Shown piece after piece: positions 11,501-21,966 of a stretch of DNA of 64,000 nt. Position numbers and translations under genes: made by a program. Below the pieces are notes generated by a model. It did no database searches. It had not been told where the DNA came from and was given only the letters and a program-made list of their open reading frames with translations. The stretch is from Metridium senile. Its lineage: Eukaryota > Cnidaria > Anthozoa > Actiniaria > Metridiidae. The DNA is taken from NCBI GenBank assembly GCA_949775045.1, contig OX459101.1, positions 14,816,942-14,880,941 of the forward strand, read 5' to 3'. Position 1 is the first letter of the stretch. Every line of letters starts with the position of its first letter.

Positions 11501-14089
11501 ATAGAAAAGAAAATAACTTAGTGGCACGTGAAATTATTTAATGACTACTGAAGTGTGTTACTAACAATGACAGAGTTTTGATCGAATAACAAGAAAGATA
11601 GTTTTTAAACTGATCCAAGATTATCTGTGCTTTTTGCAGCATGAGTGACAAAGCTTTTCGGAATGGGTCCCCGGGAAAGCCGGGGTTTACACAAAAACGA
11701 AGCCTTACTGTTCAGTTCTTCAAAGTAGAAGCATTCTGGATTGTCCCCACCATTTCTATACTTGAAATCAGTGCAATTGATAACGTCCCAGTAAATTGGA
11801 TAACCAGATCCCTGTTGTTTATTGAATCCCTTTGCCATCTCCAACTCTTTGGCACAAACTCTGGTGGCATAATCACAACTCTCTCTGCAAAGAGGTCTCC
11901 CCATTGGTTGTGATGAGGTTAAGTCACATTTGGGGAAATACCATCGGCAGTAGCCAAGATAGAATATTCTGAGACATGGCTGGCTGACCAGAATATGGTA
12001 AGCCTCTAGCATCCTGCGACCATTTTCAAAAAGTTGTAAACTATTTTCTTTTGAATCCTGCCTACTCTTATCGGCAAAAAGTGGCGTGTTAGCAAGGACG
12101 TGCTTGCAGTAGCCATTTTGATATAAGTACGGGAAACAATGACTGCTTACCACGTTAGAATCGATAGACGGTTGTGCTGGAATACAACTACAAAAGATAT
12201 GGCTAACGTTACTGCTATCAGTAGACAATTATGTTTAACACTGTTCATGTTTGGACAAAATTGTAACATTTTTATGACTGTTTCTGTTTGAAGTTTAAAA
12301 CATTTACATAATAAAGACATTGTCGGCTCTCTGGAAGATTAGCTTCGGCTAAAGGGACTTCTGACATAAAATACTGTGCTTTATTTTTTCTTTAATATAA
12401 GCTTAATATTTTCAGTTGTATCTATTTAGCCGTTTTTGCAATGTTAAGTAATGATGTGTGTAAGAAGTAGGCAACGCTCTATTGTTCTGCGGCAATAGCA
12501 ACCTCCCAACAAAAGAATGTCTTAGTCTTCAGACTAAAAGTATATCAGCCTATAGGTAACACATTTTAAAAATAAAATGTGCAAAGACTCTGTTTTGGAA
12601 CAATGTTTCTTTTGTACTAAAAGATCTCGTCCAATCATAAGCGCTCACAACAATAGTCAAAATACGTTTACATTTAGACATGTTCCCCAGAAATTTTGAT
12701 ATATAAGGGCTCAGGAAATCTTAGATGAAAAGGAAACCAGATATCAAATTAAATAAAATATTAAAAAATCCGCTTAGTTTTTAAATTATATGGCAGATTT
12801 TCATGTTTTAACCAATGAGATGGATGGATTAAACAATACACAATACACAATTATCACTTTTCTGCATTCCATTGTCGTTTGCCTGCCTCGTTCCTACACA
12901 CATGATTACTTAATATTTGTATACAGTGGAACCCAAGTACTGAACCCTCAAAAAATTGGTTTCAAATATAATAAAAAAAAATTCAATCTCAATAAACAGG
13001 AATCCTAGCTAAACAGCATATGTTTCTTGGTCGCAGCGCTCTCCTGTAGAGAGGGGCTGCCCAGTATGTGTTTCATTCACTCGTATAACCTCCTTATTCC
13101 ATTATGGTAGAATGTTTATTGCTCTTCTTACCTGGCTTGAGTTGTATTTACATTTCCACCTGTAAAAAAAACACACACACACACTTAGTAACGTACCGTT
13201 CGCCCGTTTGGGGAATGATAAGAATAAGAATAATTGCAGCAAACACAGTTATAATTGACTTTAATCGTATAATTATGTCCAATTATAAACGCGTAGCTGG
13301 TATCTCTTAGGGGTAAAAATATATTGTTGCCACGCCCACCTTTGTAAGACTAAGGTATCTTTTAGGGATCATTTTTTAAATTTCTGACGAGCATCCCCAC
13401 CCTTTTCTGGCCGGAGTCCCCCCCCCCCCCCATTTTTTTCTCCATCAATGTGGTCCGAGTTTGAGATGGATGATTCAATGTGAGGTGAGTTTTTTTTCTC
13501 CTTGGCTTCACGAATATGAATATGTGAGTCAAATGTTTTATGCTGTAATATACTGAACAGCTGGTAGTGTTAATACAGCAAATCTTTCTCTAACTAGCGT
13601 CAAATTAAAAGTTGTAAAAACCCTTCCTTCAGGAAAATGCTCAGGGTCTTAAACTGATGAGCTGTAATGAATGTACCGACTTTGTAATTTCTATCTGCAA
13701 AATGATGACTACCTTATACTAGTTCTCGTCTCTCCACACTGCACTCATTAACTTGCATTGGGGGATTAACAGAGCGAATAATGACCCTTAACAAACTCTG
13801 CCCGCTACCACACTCGGTGACTATCTTATTGGTAATACATATTTACTAATAACGGATTCTCCCTTAGATTGTATGTCGCGTAGCTGCTGCATGGTGAACA
13901 AAATAGCCACCCGCACCTGATATGATTAATTGGAAAGCCTGTTGTCACATATGTAAAATGGAAAAAAAATTCTTCTTTGAATTTGCATCAAATATCAGTA
14001 GCTGTTACTTGTCTGTTTAGAAGAAAGAAGTGTTTACCTGTACCCTTCACAATGGTGACCAGAAATAAAAAGACTGCTGACCACTCCAT
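135..14089 (-). CDS. Receptor tyrosine kinase, Fz-kringle-FN3-SEA-FN3-TM-kinase; 3' end off window
   Basis: Predicted single-pass membrane receptor that would sense an extracellular ligand and phosphorylate tyrosines in the cytoplasm. I joined coding exons 14038-14089, 13132-13159, 11709-12187, 10883-10909, 8226-8477, 7789-8085, 6955-7067, 5454-5524, 5025-5158, 4017-4307, 3508-3656, 2309-2522, 1627-1737, 727-914 and 135-257. All have AG/GT borders and consistent phases, giving 843 residues so far. Order: signal peptide (1-18), Frizzled CRD (about 28-170), kringle (197-276), FN3 (280-378), SEA (380-484), FN3 (485-581), membrane helix (590-612), kinase from about 657. The Fz-kringle pair is ROR-like, but the kinase (WEIPRDDLT lead-in, HRDLAARN) is closer by eye to FGFR/VEGFR-type kinases. 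The kinase lobe after the activation loop is not in the window. Exons are supported by domain content and phase, not by transcript data. Confidence 0.9.
587..737. repeat. Tandem copies of the exon-intron junction
   Basis: Six degenerate copies of GATTACCCGATATT occur at about 584, 623, 647, 677, 699 and 721. The rightmost copy overlaps the 3' end of a kinase exon, so each copy carries, on the minus strand, a version of the splice donor ATCGG/GTAATC. Confidence 0.7.
1010..1585. repeat. Degenerate TTGCATA-type tandem repeat in RTK intron
   Basis: The intron between two kinase exons is filled by loosely tandem 10-25-base units built on TATTGCATGCTGCATATCAG and relatives. Open frames here are by-products of the repeat. 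Confidence 0.7.
2592..3250. mobile_element. Foldback element with about 320-bp arms in kinase intron
   Basis: The left arm (about 2592-2912) is nearly the reverse complement of the right arm (about 2932-3250), with a loop of about 20 bp. Ends read GGGCTAGAATGGGTCTAAAA and its complement. A short related fragment (ATTGATGACGTCATTTTCCC) occurs at about 58690. No coding potential; probably a non-autonomous DNA transposon. Confidence 0.8.
3508..3656 (-). CDS. RTK exon: transmembrane helix and juxtamembrane region
   Basis: The exon encodes a short extracellular stalk, a 23-residue hydrophobic helix ([10 protein letters not shown]...GLLFL), then a strongly basic stop-transfer [19 protein letters not shown]. 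The charge pattern puts the N-terminus outside and the kinase inside. It ends in phase 0. The intron before it begins with a CAT-rich trinucleotide repeat (3670-3905). Confidence 0.9.
3670..3905. repeat. CAT/ATC-rich trinucleotide repeat
   Basis: Imperfect (CAT)n microsatellite inside the intron next to the membrane-helix exon. The open frames on both strands are shadows of it. Confidence 0.8.
4017..4307 (-). CDS. RTK exon: second fibronectin type III domain
   Basis: The exon encodes 97 residues: a PPPPVNLS start, AAISWSAP with the conserved Trp, [11 protein letters not shown], and the tyrosine corner [15 protein letters not shown]. This is the membrane-proximal FN3. Phase 1 at both ends. 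The exon upstream in the transcript uses the donor AAAG/GTATTG at 5025, the only one that keeps the frame. Confidence 0.9.
5025..7067 (-). CDS. RTK exons: SEA domain
   Basis: Three exons (6955-7067, 5454-5524, 5025-5158) join in phases 0 and 2 to give about 106 residues with a SEA pattern. It opens [16 protein letters not shown], continues through [18 protein letters not shown] and [11 protein letters not shown], and ends GVGVEFDI. In self-cleaving SEA domains the turn reads GSVVV; here it is GVGVE, so the catalytic serine is missing and cleavage is unlikely. Two acceptors 12 nt apart (TTTTTAG at 7068, TTGCAG downstream) both keep frame at the first exon. Confidence 0.75.
5555..6575. mobile_element. 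Two MITE copies bracketing a 490-bp passenger, TAGCTA on both sides
   Basis: Two direct copies (5555-5823 and 6314-6575) of a foldback-ended element begin CAATCATGTGCAAAATTG and end CACATGATTG (or near). The sequence TAGCTA stands immediately outside both outer ends (5549-5554 and 6576-6581). The inner flanks are TCTGAG and CTCAGA, reverse complements of each other. It lies in the intron within the SEA domain. Confidence 0.75.
7789..8085 (-). CDS. RTK exon: first fibronectin type III domain
   Basis: The exon encodes 99 residues forming one FN3 domain: a proline start (PTRSPDVV), the conserved Trp in IIIEWRPIP, and the tyrosine corner [15 protein letters not shown] followed by GHGPLS. Phase 1 at both ends makes it a shufflable module. 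The 140-bp intron before it contains the end fragment of a foldback element (about 8118-8180). Confidence 0.88.
8226..8477 (-). CDS. RTK exon: kringle domain
   Basis: A single exon holds a complete kringle of about 80 residues. It starts [11 protein letters not shown], has the [10 protein letters not shown] block, the NWCRNPGG core and GPWCYTTD, and ends QYCNVKKC, giving the six conserved cysteines. In animals an RTK with a Frizzled CRD followed by a kringle is the ROR (and some MuSK) arrangement. Acceptor is CATTTTAG, donor is CCAG/GTAAT, phase 1 at both ends. Confidence 0.92.
8616..10804. mobile_element. 2.2-kb element with AGCGGAGCTCCC inverted ends
   Basis: AGCGGAGCTCCC at 8616-8627 is mirrored at 10793-10804, with TA/AT bases at both borders. 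The interior is AT-rich, contains a foldback (8801-9092) and has a GC-rich right end (10620-10804, GCGCGC stretches) not matched on the left. No transposase was recognised. It lies in an RTK intron. Confidence 0.5.
8801..9092. repeat. Inverted repeat with arms of about 110 bp
   Basis: Left arm starting CCTCGGTAACCCAGGGGTAT is mirrored by the right arm ending ATACCCCTGGGTTCCCGAGG; the centre is GGTCGACCTAATAAGGTCGACC. It is a small foldback element nested in the 8616-10804 element. Confidence 0.85.
10883..10909 (-). CDS. RTK micro-exon (27 nt)
   Basis: A 27-nt exon (TTTTGTCATAG acceptor, AAAG/GTAAGTG donor) that preserves phase 1 and adds nine residues, about TETDKLRDK, between the Frizzled and kringle domains. 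Because it is a multiple of three it could be a cassette exon; skipping it would also keep the frame. Confidence 0.55.
11709..12187 (-). CDS. RTK exon: Frizzled-type cysteine-rich domain
   Basis: The exon encodes about 160 residues with the cysteine spacing of a Frizzled CRD: an early [14 protein letters not shown], then [34 protein letters not shown] and a late C pair. The CLRIFY...FPKCD and PLCRESC blocks match the ROR/MuSK/Frizzled pattern. In those families this domain binds Wnt or other lipid-bearing ligands; that ligand is inference here. Acceptor is TTTTGTAG and donor is ACA/GTAAGG, phase 1. Confidence 0.85.
13132..13159 (-). CDS. RTK mini-exon (28 nt)
   Basis: A 28-nt exon between a polypyrimidine acceptor (TTTTTTTACAG) and the donor CAG/GTAAG. 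It enters in phase 1 and leaves in phase 2, which is what the exons on either side require. It encodes a short Asn/Thr-rich linker (GGNVNTTQA) between signal peptide and Frizzled domain. Confidence 0.65.
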
Positions 14090-14091
14090 AG
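14038..14091 (-). CDS. RTK exon: start codon and signal peptide
   Basis: ATG at 14089-14087 begins [17 protein letters not shown], a typical signal peptide with a hydrophobic core and small residues at its end. A good acceptor (TATTTTCAG) lies two bases before the ATG, so at least one untranslated exon must lie further right. The donor is CAG/GTAAAC, phase 1. I chose this start because nothing in frame precedes it within the exon. Confidence 0.8.
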
Positions 14092-15774
14092 CTGAAAATA
14101 TTAAAAACAATATTTTAATGAAAAACAAATAAATGAATTATGATAATTGAATTTTACAGAACAGAAATGGGTAAAAATCTCGTATCGTAGAATTAAACCT
14201 GAAAATTGCTCTTGTTCTGCTGTTATCATTGTGAAATTAGCGCTCCAAAACTCAGCATATCCCTTGTAATTATGGAATATATTGGCTAATATTCACACAT
14301 AATATAAGAGCGATTTAGACTATCAGGGGTTGTCGATAAACTATTTTCATGTTTACTCGAAATATCGTCCTGAATTGAATACATTTCATGTTAAAATCTA
14401 AAAATTGCAGATAAATAAAGTTTATTAGTTAGCAAACGCTTTTAATGTGGTTACTTTTCATTTTAAGTCCATTTTAGTGTAGCCTTGGATTTGATACCGC
14501 AAGCAACAGACTCCAATGGCACCTAATCTCAGCAAAATATAATTCCTTTCCTCTTTAAGGAAAGAAATTAAATATATTTTGACTATAGTGAAAAACATTT
14601 TAAAGACTAGAAAAATCAATTTTTTAGAAATTAATGTCAAGTCGGAGACTAGAGGTCTACCATTTATGTTATATATGTCACACTGCCACTTATGAAGGAA
14701 AGACTGTTTAAATAATCGTTCTATCTCCAAGCGGGACTCAGGTTTCTAAACAACCTTGTATTCGTGTTTATTCTTATGATTCATGGTCGATCTTCTAGTC
14801 AAAAGAGACTTTCTCATTACTTAATTATAGTTTAGGAAAATATATTAAGGATTGGCTGCCCATTGTGTGACTACTCTCACAACGATAATTCAGTATGCCC
14901 CTAAAAGTTAAACATATAGTTTTAAAGACAATTTCACACTAGCACCTGTCCCTTAATAAAGTCATGCCATTGCGGTTAGCCAATCAGAACCTTAGTTCAA
15001 GTTGTCAGAGCGAAAGGCTCATATTACATTGTATATCGATATAATATGAGTAAGTCTTAGCATGTAAATTGTAGGAACTAGTAGCACAGTCTCCTAGAGA
15101 ATTGAGTTAAAGAGCAATATTAAAAAACGATACCACCCTTCCTCAGAGCAGCAATACCTCCGTAACAGAACCTTTGAATATGGAGTTTCGGTAGAGCACA
15201 GCCTAATAATCGTTCCAGCTATATTCTGCGGTCTTCAGCTTCTCAACGCCACAATATACTAATCGACAAAGATTCGAAATCGATTTCCAAGTCCTTAATT
15301 AAATCCCCTTCCTCAATCTGATCCAAACATAAATATTCGTAGACGGTCAATTTTGTTTTACAGTGGGAGATTGGCAAGATGGGCAAGTTTGCAAGGTTTT
15401 CTAACAGAGCTTCTGATTGGACAGTTGAGGTTATATTTTATTACGTCATCATATGCATATTGAAAACTGATTAGCGGCTCGGTTCAGCAGACTTTGTCGA
15501 ATATTTTGAGCGCAAAAAGTCGAGTCTGCACAGCAGGCTATGGAAAGCTATATATTTTTAGATATATATTTTCACAATGCTTATTCACAAATCATTTAAA
15601 AATAGCTCAGCTCAGCTGCTATTTGGCCGATTCAACGTCTTTTTGATTGTCCATCAAAATTTGAAATCGAAAATTGCCAAAAGTCATTATTTGTTTGTCC
15701 TTGCGTCACACTTGAGTACTGTAATGGCCATGGAGAGTGCAATATTCACGTTCACGTTTTAACGACTTTTTTTA

Positions 15775-16072
15775 GCTCTTAGGTTATACGTGGTATTAAA
15801 ATAGAGAATAATTAATATCATAACTAATATATACATGCACATATATGTGTGCATGTATATATTAGTTATGATAATAATTATTCTCTATTTATCACGTATC
15901 ACCTAATTAAGAGCTAATATATAAACCGTTTCTTAAAAATTATGAGAATTTCATATATATATATATATATGCTTTTTGTCTCCCTATTGTTTGTGAGAGG
16001 TGAAACAATAGGAAACAACAGGTATATATATATATATGAAATTGTCATAATTTTTTAAGAAACGGTGTATAT
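15775..16072. repeat. Two adjacent palindromic elements
   Basis: The first foldback has arms of about 65 bp around GCACATATATGTGTGC (centre about 15845). The second runs from ACCGTTTCTTAAAAATTATG to its complement CATAATTTTTTAAGAAACGGT, with a (TA)n tract inside each arm. Both look like non-autonomous DNA transposons. Confidence 0.75.
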
Positions 16073-17255
16073 ATATTATTGTAGGTAGATTAACGACAAG
16101 ACATCACTTTTTCTGTTACTCAGAGTTTCACGCTTTCGCGATCTTCAGACAGACTTTAATGAATAATAATCACTGTAAACGAATGTGGATAAGATTTTAT
16201 ATGAAATTATTTCTTTCTGACTCGGAAAATCACTTGTTCTTTTATATGATATTTTTCTGTACTCAGTAGTTTTTCAAGAATATAAAGCGTCTAGCAAGTG
16301 AAGAAGACCTAAACGTCTAAAAATGTATTATTTCTGAAATAACAAGTATATTTCCATTTACAAATTACGGCTAACTAGTATATTAGTACCAATTATATGA
16401 TTCCAAAGTTAGACAAATATAATACTGAAACTATTGACTTTGGAATCAATTTTGTTTCATGATTTACTCTGTGTCAAAGACTTCCCTTTTGCACCAAGAA
16501 TTCACGATTGTGAAATACAAAAGTACAAAAGTAAATAAAGATGGGAACTAGCGAGTAAACAAGTATAGGCTGCGTCGGTGTTTGATATAAACGATAGGTT
16601 ACATATAATGAAATTTGTAACACCGTAAAAAATGTTAACTTAACTTTACTGAATTAAACAAAGAGATGAGAGATAATAATATAAGAACAAAAAATTGGGA
16701 TATTCGGGCTATGAAATTCATAAAGAATCTGTTTCAGATCATGTCTCTGCACATATTTAAATGTTTCAGATCATGTCTCTGCACATATTTAAATAAATAT
16801 ATATATTTTTTAGACTATCTACATTACGTGGACAGTTTCAGTACTACACATTGCGTTTGCGTATAATAAAACAACAACTCGATTAACGGATTAAATTGTT
16901 GTGCTGAATTGCAGAAGTTACTTCATGAACAGATACGTACATTACCAAAACAAAGACACAAGCTGCTATTGCATTCAAAATATTTTAAGAAGCGTTTTTT
17001 TGATTTTACCCAACGAATTTGTCATTACTCTATTAAATGATAAAATGCTGTGCTTAATTGAGTAGTTACTTTATGGATACGAATAATATTACGTTGTTGA
17101 ATCTTTTAAGAACGTTTGAAAAGCAGAAGAAGAAACACGTTCTTCTATCAAAATAATATTATTCATATACACAAGCATATACCCATGTTGTGAGCAATGC
17201 AATTTGATGAGAAAACTGACTAGATGATAGAGACGACTGTTAAACAATTACTTAC

Positions 17256-17520
17256 CAAAACGCTTCGTTCATCCAATATGTAATCTTGACATTGTAATAT
17301 TTCCCCTTGAAGCAATGAAACTTGTGTTTTCTTTAGTATAGATGTGTGAGACTAGAGTCTCCTTCGTGGTGAAATTAATGGTAATTTTCTGTACGTGTAA
17401 GCGTTTTTCAGCGAACTCAAATGTCACAAGATGACGTGACTGTCTCTCCTCTCGACTGAGTGCCTCAATTTCCGGCCCTGTATGTTGTGTTTGGCTGATA
17501 CGTTTCAATGCTCAATTCAG
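17256..17520 (-). other. Possible 5' untranslated exon of the RTK gene
   Basis: The coding start exon has an upstream acceptor, so an untranslated exon is needed. The stretch ending in the donor TTTTG/GTAAGT at 17256 is open for 79 codons and is of higher complexity than its surroundings, making it a candidate. No domain is recognised and no promoter was identified; it could equally be unrelated. Confidence 0.2.
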
Positions 17521-18214
17521 TGGCCGGGTTTCCTGTGTTATATTATGACTGTGTCAATTTTCCCGTCTGCCATTTCAAAACCCTGATTTCTAGTTTGAAG
17601 CGCATTAATTGACTACTTATGTGTAAAACGTTTTTTTAAGAAAAGGGAATATATGATCCTATAGTTATAGTTTGAGCGCTGAAACGTCCACATTAATGAA
17701 CAAGTCCTTGCCGCTGCTTTCGGTTTTGTTCAAATCGTTTGAGCGGATAAGCGATCTTTTGCAATTATAGTTTTATAGTTATGTTGTAGATTTATTTGAA
17801 ACAATTTTGTTTGAAGTTTACTGTTAAAATCTTTGTCGTAATAGTCAACTAGATTGTAGATTTATAAGGGTTGGGGTATGGACTGTGCAGCGGCAACCAG
17901 GGGCGCCTTTGTAAGCTCTCAATGTAAGTTGTTGTTTCATATTTTTTTAAACAAATGAAAGCAAATAGCTACACGTCCACCTCATTAACATGTTATTTTA
18001 CACATAAGCTCATTTTTATTTTAAAAGTGGGTTATACAAAAACGCTTTAATATTATAAAATTGTATTGTTATATTTATATATTGCCATATATCTCATTTT
18101 ATGTTTCTTAAAACTGATATCCATATAGTATTGCATTTCATATACATTGCAAGAATATAATGCAAGAATTGCAAGAATGTTGTCACATGAGAAATTAACA
18201 CTAATGATTTAGTA

Positions 18215-18740
18215 TAGAAATAGAAATAGAAATAGAAATAGAAATAGAAATAGAAATAGAAATAGAAATAGAAATAGAAATAGAAATAGAAATAGAAATA
18301 GAAATAGAAATAGAAATAGAAATAAATAGAAATAGAAATAGAAATAGAAATAGAAATGGAAATAGAAATAGAAATGGAAATGGAAATGGAAATGGAAATG
18401 GAAATGGAAATAGAAATAGAAATGGAAATAGAAATAGAAATGGAAATAGAAATAGAAATGGAAATAGAAATAGAAATAGAAATAGAAATAGAAATGGAAA
18501 TGGAAATGGAAATGGAAATGGAAATGGAAATGGAAATGGAAATGGAAATGGAAATGGAAATGGAAATGGAAATGGAAATGGAAATGGAAATGGAAATGGA
18601 AATGGAAATGGAAATGGAAATGGAAATGGAAATGGAAATGGAAATGGAAATGGAAATGGAAATGGAAATGGAAATGGAAATGGAAATGGAAATGGAAATG
18701 GAAATGGAAATGGAAATGGAAATGGAAATGGAAATGGAAA
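18215..18740. repeat. Hexanucleotide array (GAAATA)n changing to (GGAAAT)n
   Basis: About 525 bp of 6-bp units. GAAATA fills the left end, a mixed zone follows, and GGAAAT is uniform at the right. Period six yields long open frames on both strands; these are not genes. Confidence 0.97.
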
Positions 18741-18789
18741 TATTTTCATTTTCATTTCAAATTTATTTTCATTGCATTCTGTTCTAAAT

Positions 18790-19150
18790 TGTTTTATATT
18801 ATATTTATTTCATTTTAATGTTGTACAGTTGTAAAAATCCTTTTGTAATCTAATAAATTAAACATATGAAACTTGACACTAGAATCGATTTTTCTGTCTC
18901 GGCTTGTAACTCATGGTACTGAATAAATTGAATTGTTTGCGTCATCGTAAAATGAATTGATCAATTCGTTTGATCTCGCAAAGAAAACCATTCTTTAAGA
19001 GCTAATATCTTATAACTAATAGCTGTTAATCTAAATAAAATATTTTATCGAAGAAATTCATCATATGGAAGTTTAAAACGTGTTGTTTTAAATATGGCGT
19101 AAAAGTCGGGGATTCCCCGAAACATCCAGATCTTATTTACATAACAAAAT
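18790..19150. pseudogene. Orphan copy of the RHIM/TPR-family promoter
   Basis: This stretch parallels 42070-42420, the region upstream of the intron-bearing RHIM-like/TPR gene. Shared landmarks are AACATATGAAACTTGACACT, AAAATATTTTATCGAAGAAA, TTCATCATATGGAAGTTTAA and GTCGGGGATTCCCCGAAAC. No related coding sequence follows, so the gene has been lost or replaced. Confidence 0.7.
19108..19118. promoter_or_regulatory. NF-kappaB-like site GGGGATTCCCC (orphan promoter)
   Basis: Perfect palindromic kappaB-type site, identical to the one at 42369-42379 and in the same duplicated context. No gene is seen downstream. Confidence 0.55.
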
Positions 19151-19336
19151 AAACATTTAGACCGAAAAGAAATATGGCGACCAGCTTTTGTTCTTTACTG
19201 GCTAGTTTCATGTTCACTTTAGAACACAATAGAGTTTTCACATGTATGAGAGGATAGGCAGACAATAAGATTTGTTTATTCAGTTCAAATTTGTCGCTAT
19301 ATTTCGATTCGTTATATCAGTTTAATAAATTCAATA

Positions 19337-19485
<149 letters not shown>

Positions 19486-20239
19486 TTCCACAGCAGATCC
19501 ACATAGTTGTTATTCTTCTGCTGGCACTCACACTCACTACCTCTACATTAAATATTTCTCATACATCACTCCTCACATGTCAATATCAATATCAGTATCT
19601 CTTTACCTCCATATGCAAATTGCCCTTTTCAGACGTGTTATTCCCTTGAAAATTTTTCGTTTTATGATGAACGTACTATATCATTTACATGTGAAAGAAA
19701 CAATTCCCAAGGGTAGCACACGTGATCTGAAATCGGACAACAAACAAGGAAGGCTAAGAGGTATATTGACATAAAGATTCATAAACCTTTAAAGAGGGTA
19801 TCATGCAAATTGTCAAGCTGCCTTAAATTTAGCCGTCAAGCGTCTAGTGAAACATATGTAAACCGTTAAGCGTCAACAAAATCAATCGGTCAATGGAGAA
19901 AAAAATAAGCTGTAAAACATTGTTTTGTCAAAAAATATCGAAAAGGTCTCGACCCTTAAAAAACCTTTGAACGTGAAACACGGACAAAATATTATCCGCA
20001 AAAATGGTGATTTTGTAAAAAATAATAATTAATTTCCTTATATTGATATTTTTTTTTTAATATTGCCATAAAAGGATAATTTTTGACAAATATATAAACA
20101 CCCAAAATTCTGCTGCAGTGCAAACAGACCCCAAAGTCAAAACACCAAATTTGTCACCGTCAACTGTCAAAAAAGCGATTTTTTAGACGAATAAGCATAT
20201 TTATAATTGTCATAGTAACCGTGACCTCCCATCGAGACT

Positions 20240-20560
20240 ACTATAAACATTCCTTTTTAGAAAACCTTTCTTTTAACAAATTCATAAATAACAGATAAAC
20301 CTGGTACAGTGAAACTTACTAAGGACCTTATATTATTCGTGGTAATTTTAATTGTGTTTGCGGTTTGCACAAGTATTATATTACACAGAGACACATTGAA
20401 TAATTATTTAATTTTTTTAACCATTTCATAATATCAATATTTCTCATTAAATTCCATAATACATTGTTTTAGTAACGCTTCATGGTATTGAAATATAGAT
20501 ATCAGAAGTAAATAATGATACTCAATAATTAATGTGCTTTTAAAATTTTTATTTTTTCCC
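20240..20560. pseudogene. Orphan copy of the RHIM/TPR-family 3' flank
   Basis: It parallels the sequence after the stop codon of the 42651 gene. AACAAATTCATAAATAACAG with TAAACCTGG corresponds to 46168-46195, and TTTTAGTAACGCTTCATGGT to about 46790. With the orphan promoter at 18790-19150 it brackets about 1.1 kb that contains no TPR coding sequence. Confidence 0.6.
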
Positions 20561-20674
20561 TCAATTTCTATCGGATCTACAGATAAACATTTTAAAATAC
20601 AAATGTACAACTTTAAAATTTTACAAAGATGCTTTTATTATGATGAGAAGTATAGTGAGGGATTCAAAGTGAAA

Positions 20675-21750
20675 CTGCCCTTGTGAATTCCCAATTCCTA
20701 ATTCCTAGGAATTCCAAGATATTCCAAGTGATGGAAATGAGCTTACCAGATATAACCTTGGATTTTTTTGGAATGGCTTGGAATACAAACAACAGTTTTT
20801 GGAATTCTTAAGAATTCTTAGGAATTCCAAATAATTCACTATTAGCTACTTGGAATTTCTTGGAATAGTTTGGAATATCTTTCAGTGAAGTGACAAAGGA
20901 ATGTAGCACTTCATTGTCCCACCCATATTTGGAATGTGTCTCAGAAAAACTTCTTTGTGATTGGTTAAAAAGTTTGCTCTCACATGATTTGAATATGATA
21001 TGTGACAACAGCCGTTCAGTGCTTTCACTTTGACACAGAAGGTTTATAACAGACTTAAGCATGGATAATGGACCTTCCTGCCTTGAAACTTCATGATAAT
21101 GAAATGGACAATGTATCAATAAGTTACCTGTGTTAAACTAGCAATGATCCCATAGAAATTATCTTTGTTTGAGGTAAGAAACATTAAGAATGAGCTATAT
21201 GTTACAATGATTAGCTGCTTGGCATCCACTTAGCCATGTTATGAAGCAATTCAAAAGATTTCTATACAGTAACTATACCTAAGGTTACATGTAGAAATTA
21301 ATTGCTTGATTTATCAACACTAGTTGGTCTTATAATAAGTAACAGTATTCTGAGTAGTATGTAACTGATCATTGATTGATCATTAACTGTCAGGTGGTAA
21401 TTGCCAAGGTTTAACTCTTGCTGTTCAAAAGACATTCATTTACTAGCTAGTAGGATGATTTAATTCTATTCTTAAAATAATCATATCTTGAGCTTTCATA
21501 GTTCTGACACTTGTCTGCCATACTCTATATTGAAAAACAGATATAAACTTGTGTCTTTAATACATAAAGACTAGTATATAACATTCTCAATTATTCCCAG
21601 AAATTCCAAACTAATATAAAATTTCTATTGAACGCAAATACAAGCTTTGAATTCCTAGGAATTCCTAGAAATTCGATGTCCCAATTACCTTGAAAATTCA
21701 CACCTAAATCCTTAGCAATTTCTAAGCTTTTTTCGCAAGGGTGTAGAGCT
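20675..21750. mobile_element. Possible element rich in GGAATTCC palindromes
   Basis: Clusters of GGAATTCC/TTGGAAT motifs lie at both ends (20685-20880 and 21590-21690), and weak inverted ends (CCCTTGTGAA against CCCTTGCGAA) frame the region. A 103-codon open frame on the minus strand (20808-21119) is of unknown nature. I could not identify a superfamily. Confidence 0.35.
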
Positions 21751-21966
21751 GACTTTCTAAATTTTATATCCAAAAATGATGCACTCATTGACACTGTCAT
21801 ATTCTGTACATGTAGTCAATAAATTGTGTAAATGTTTATAATAAGAAAAGGATACAGTAAACCCCGTATATAAGAAACACTCATATAGTTATGATGATGT
21901 ATGGTTTCTTATAATTAAGTGCAAGCTCAATGTTTGAATCTGTTATTATTATTTTTCATATAAATT

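Larger units (their letters stand above)
14092..18215. other. Non-coding stretch between RTK start and microsatellite
   Basis: No gene was recognised apart from the possible untranslated exon near 17256. Two adjacent foldbacks occupy 15775-15905 and 15923-16072, each with TA-rich arms. A 32-bp direct repeat lies at about 16733-16797, and an interspersed-repeat fragment at 16540-16655 is shared with 56315-56550. Confidence 0.6.

Noticed and set aside
18201..18787. Long open frames on both strands (Pro/Phe and Met/Glu repeats)
   Set aside because: Produced by the hexanucleotide microsatellite.
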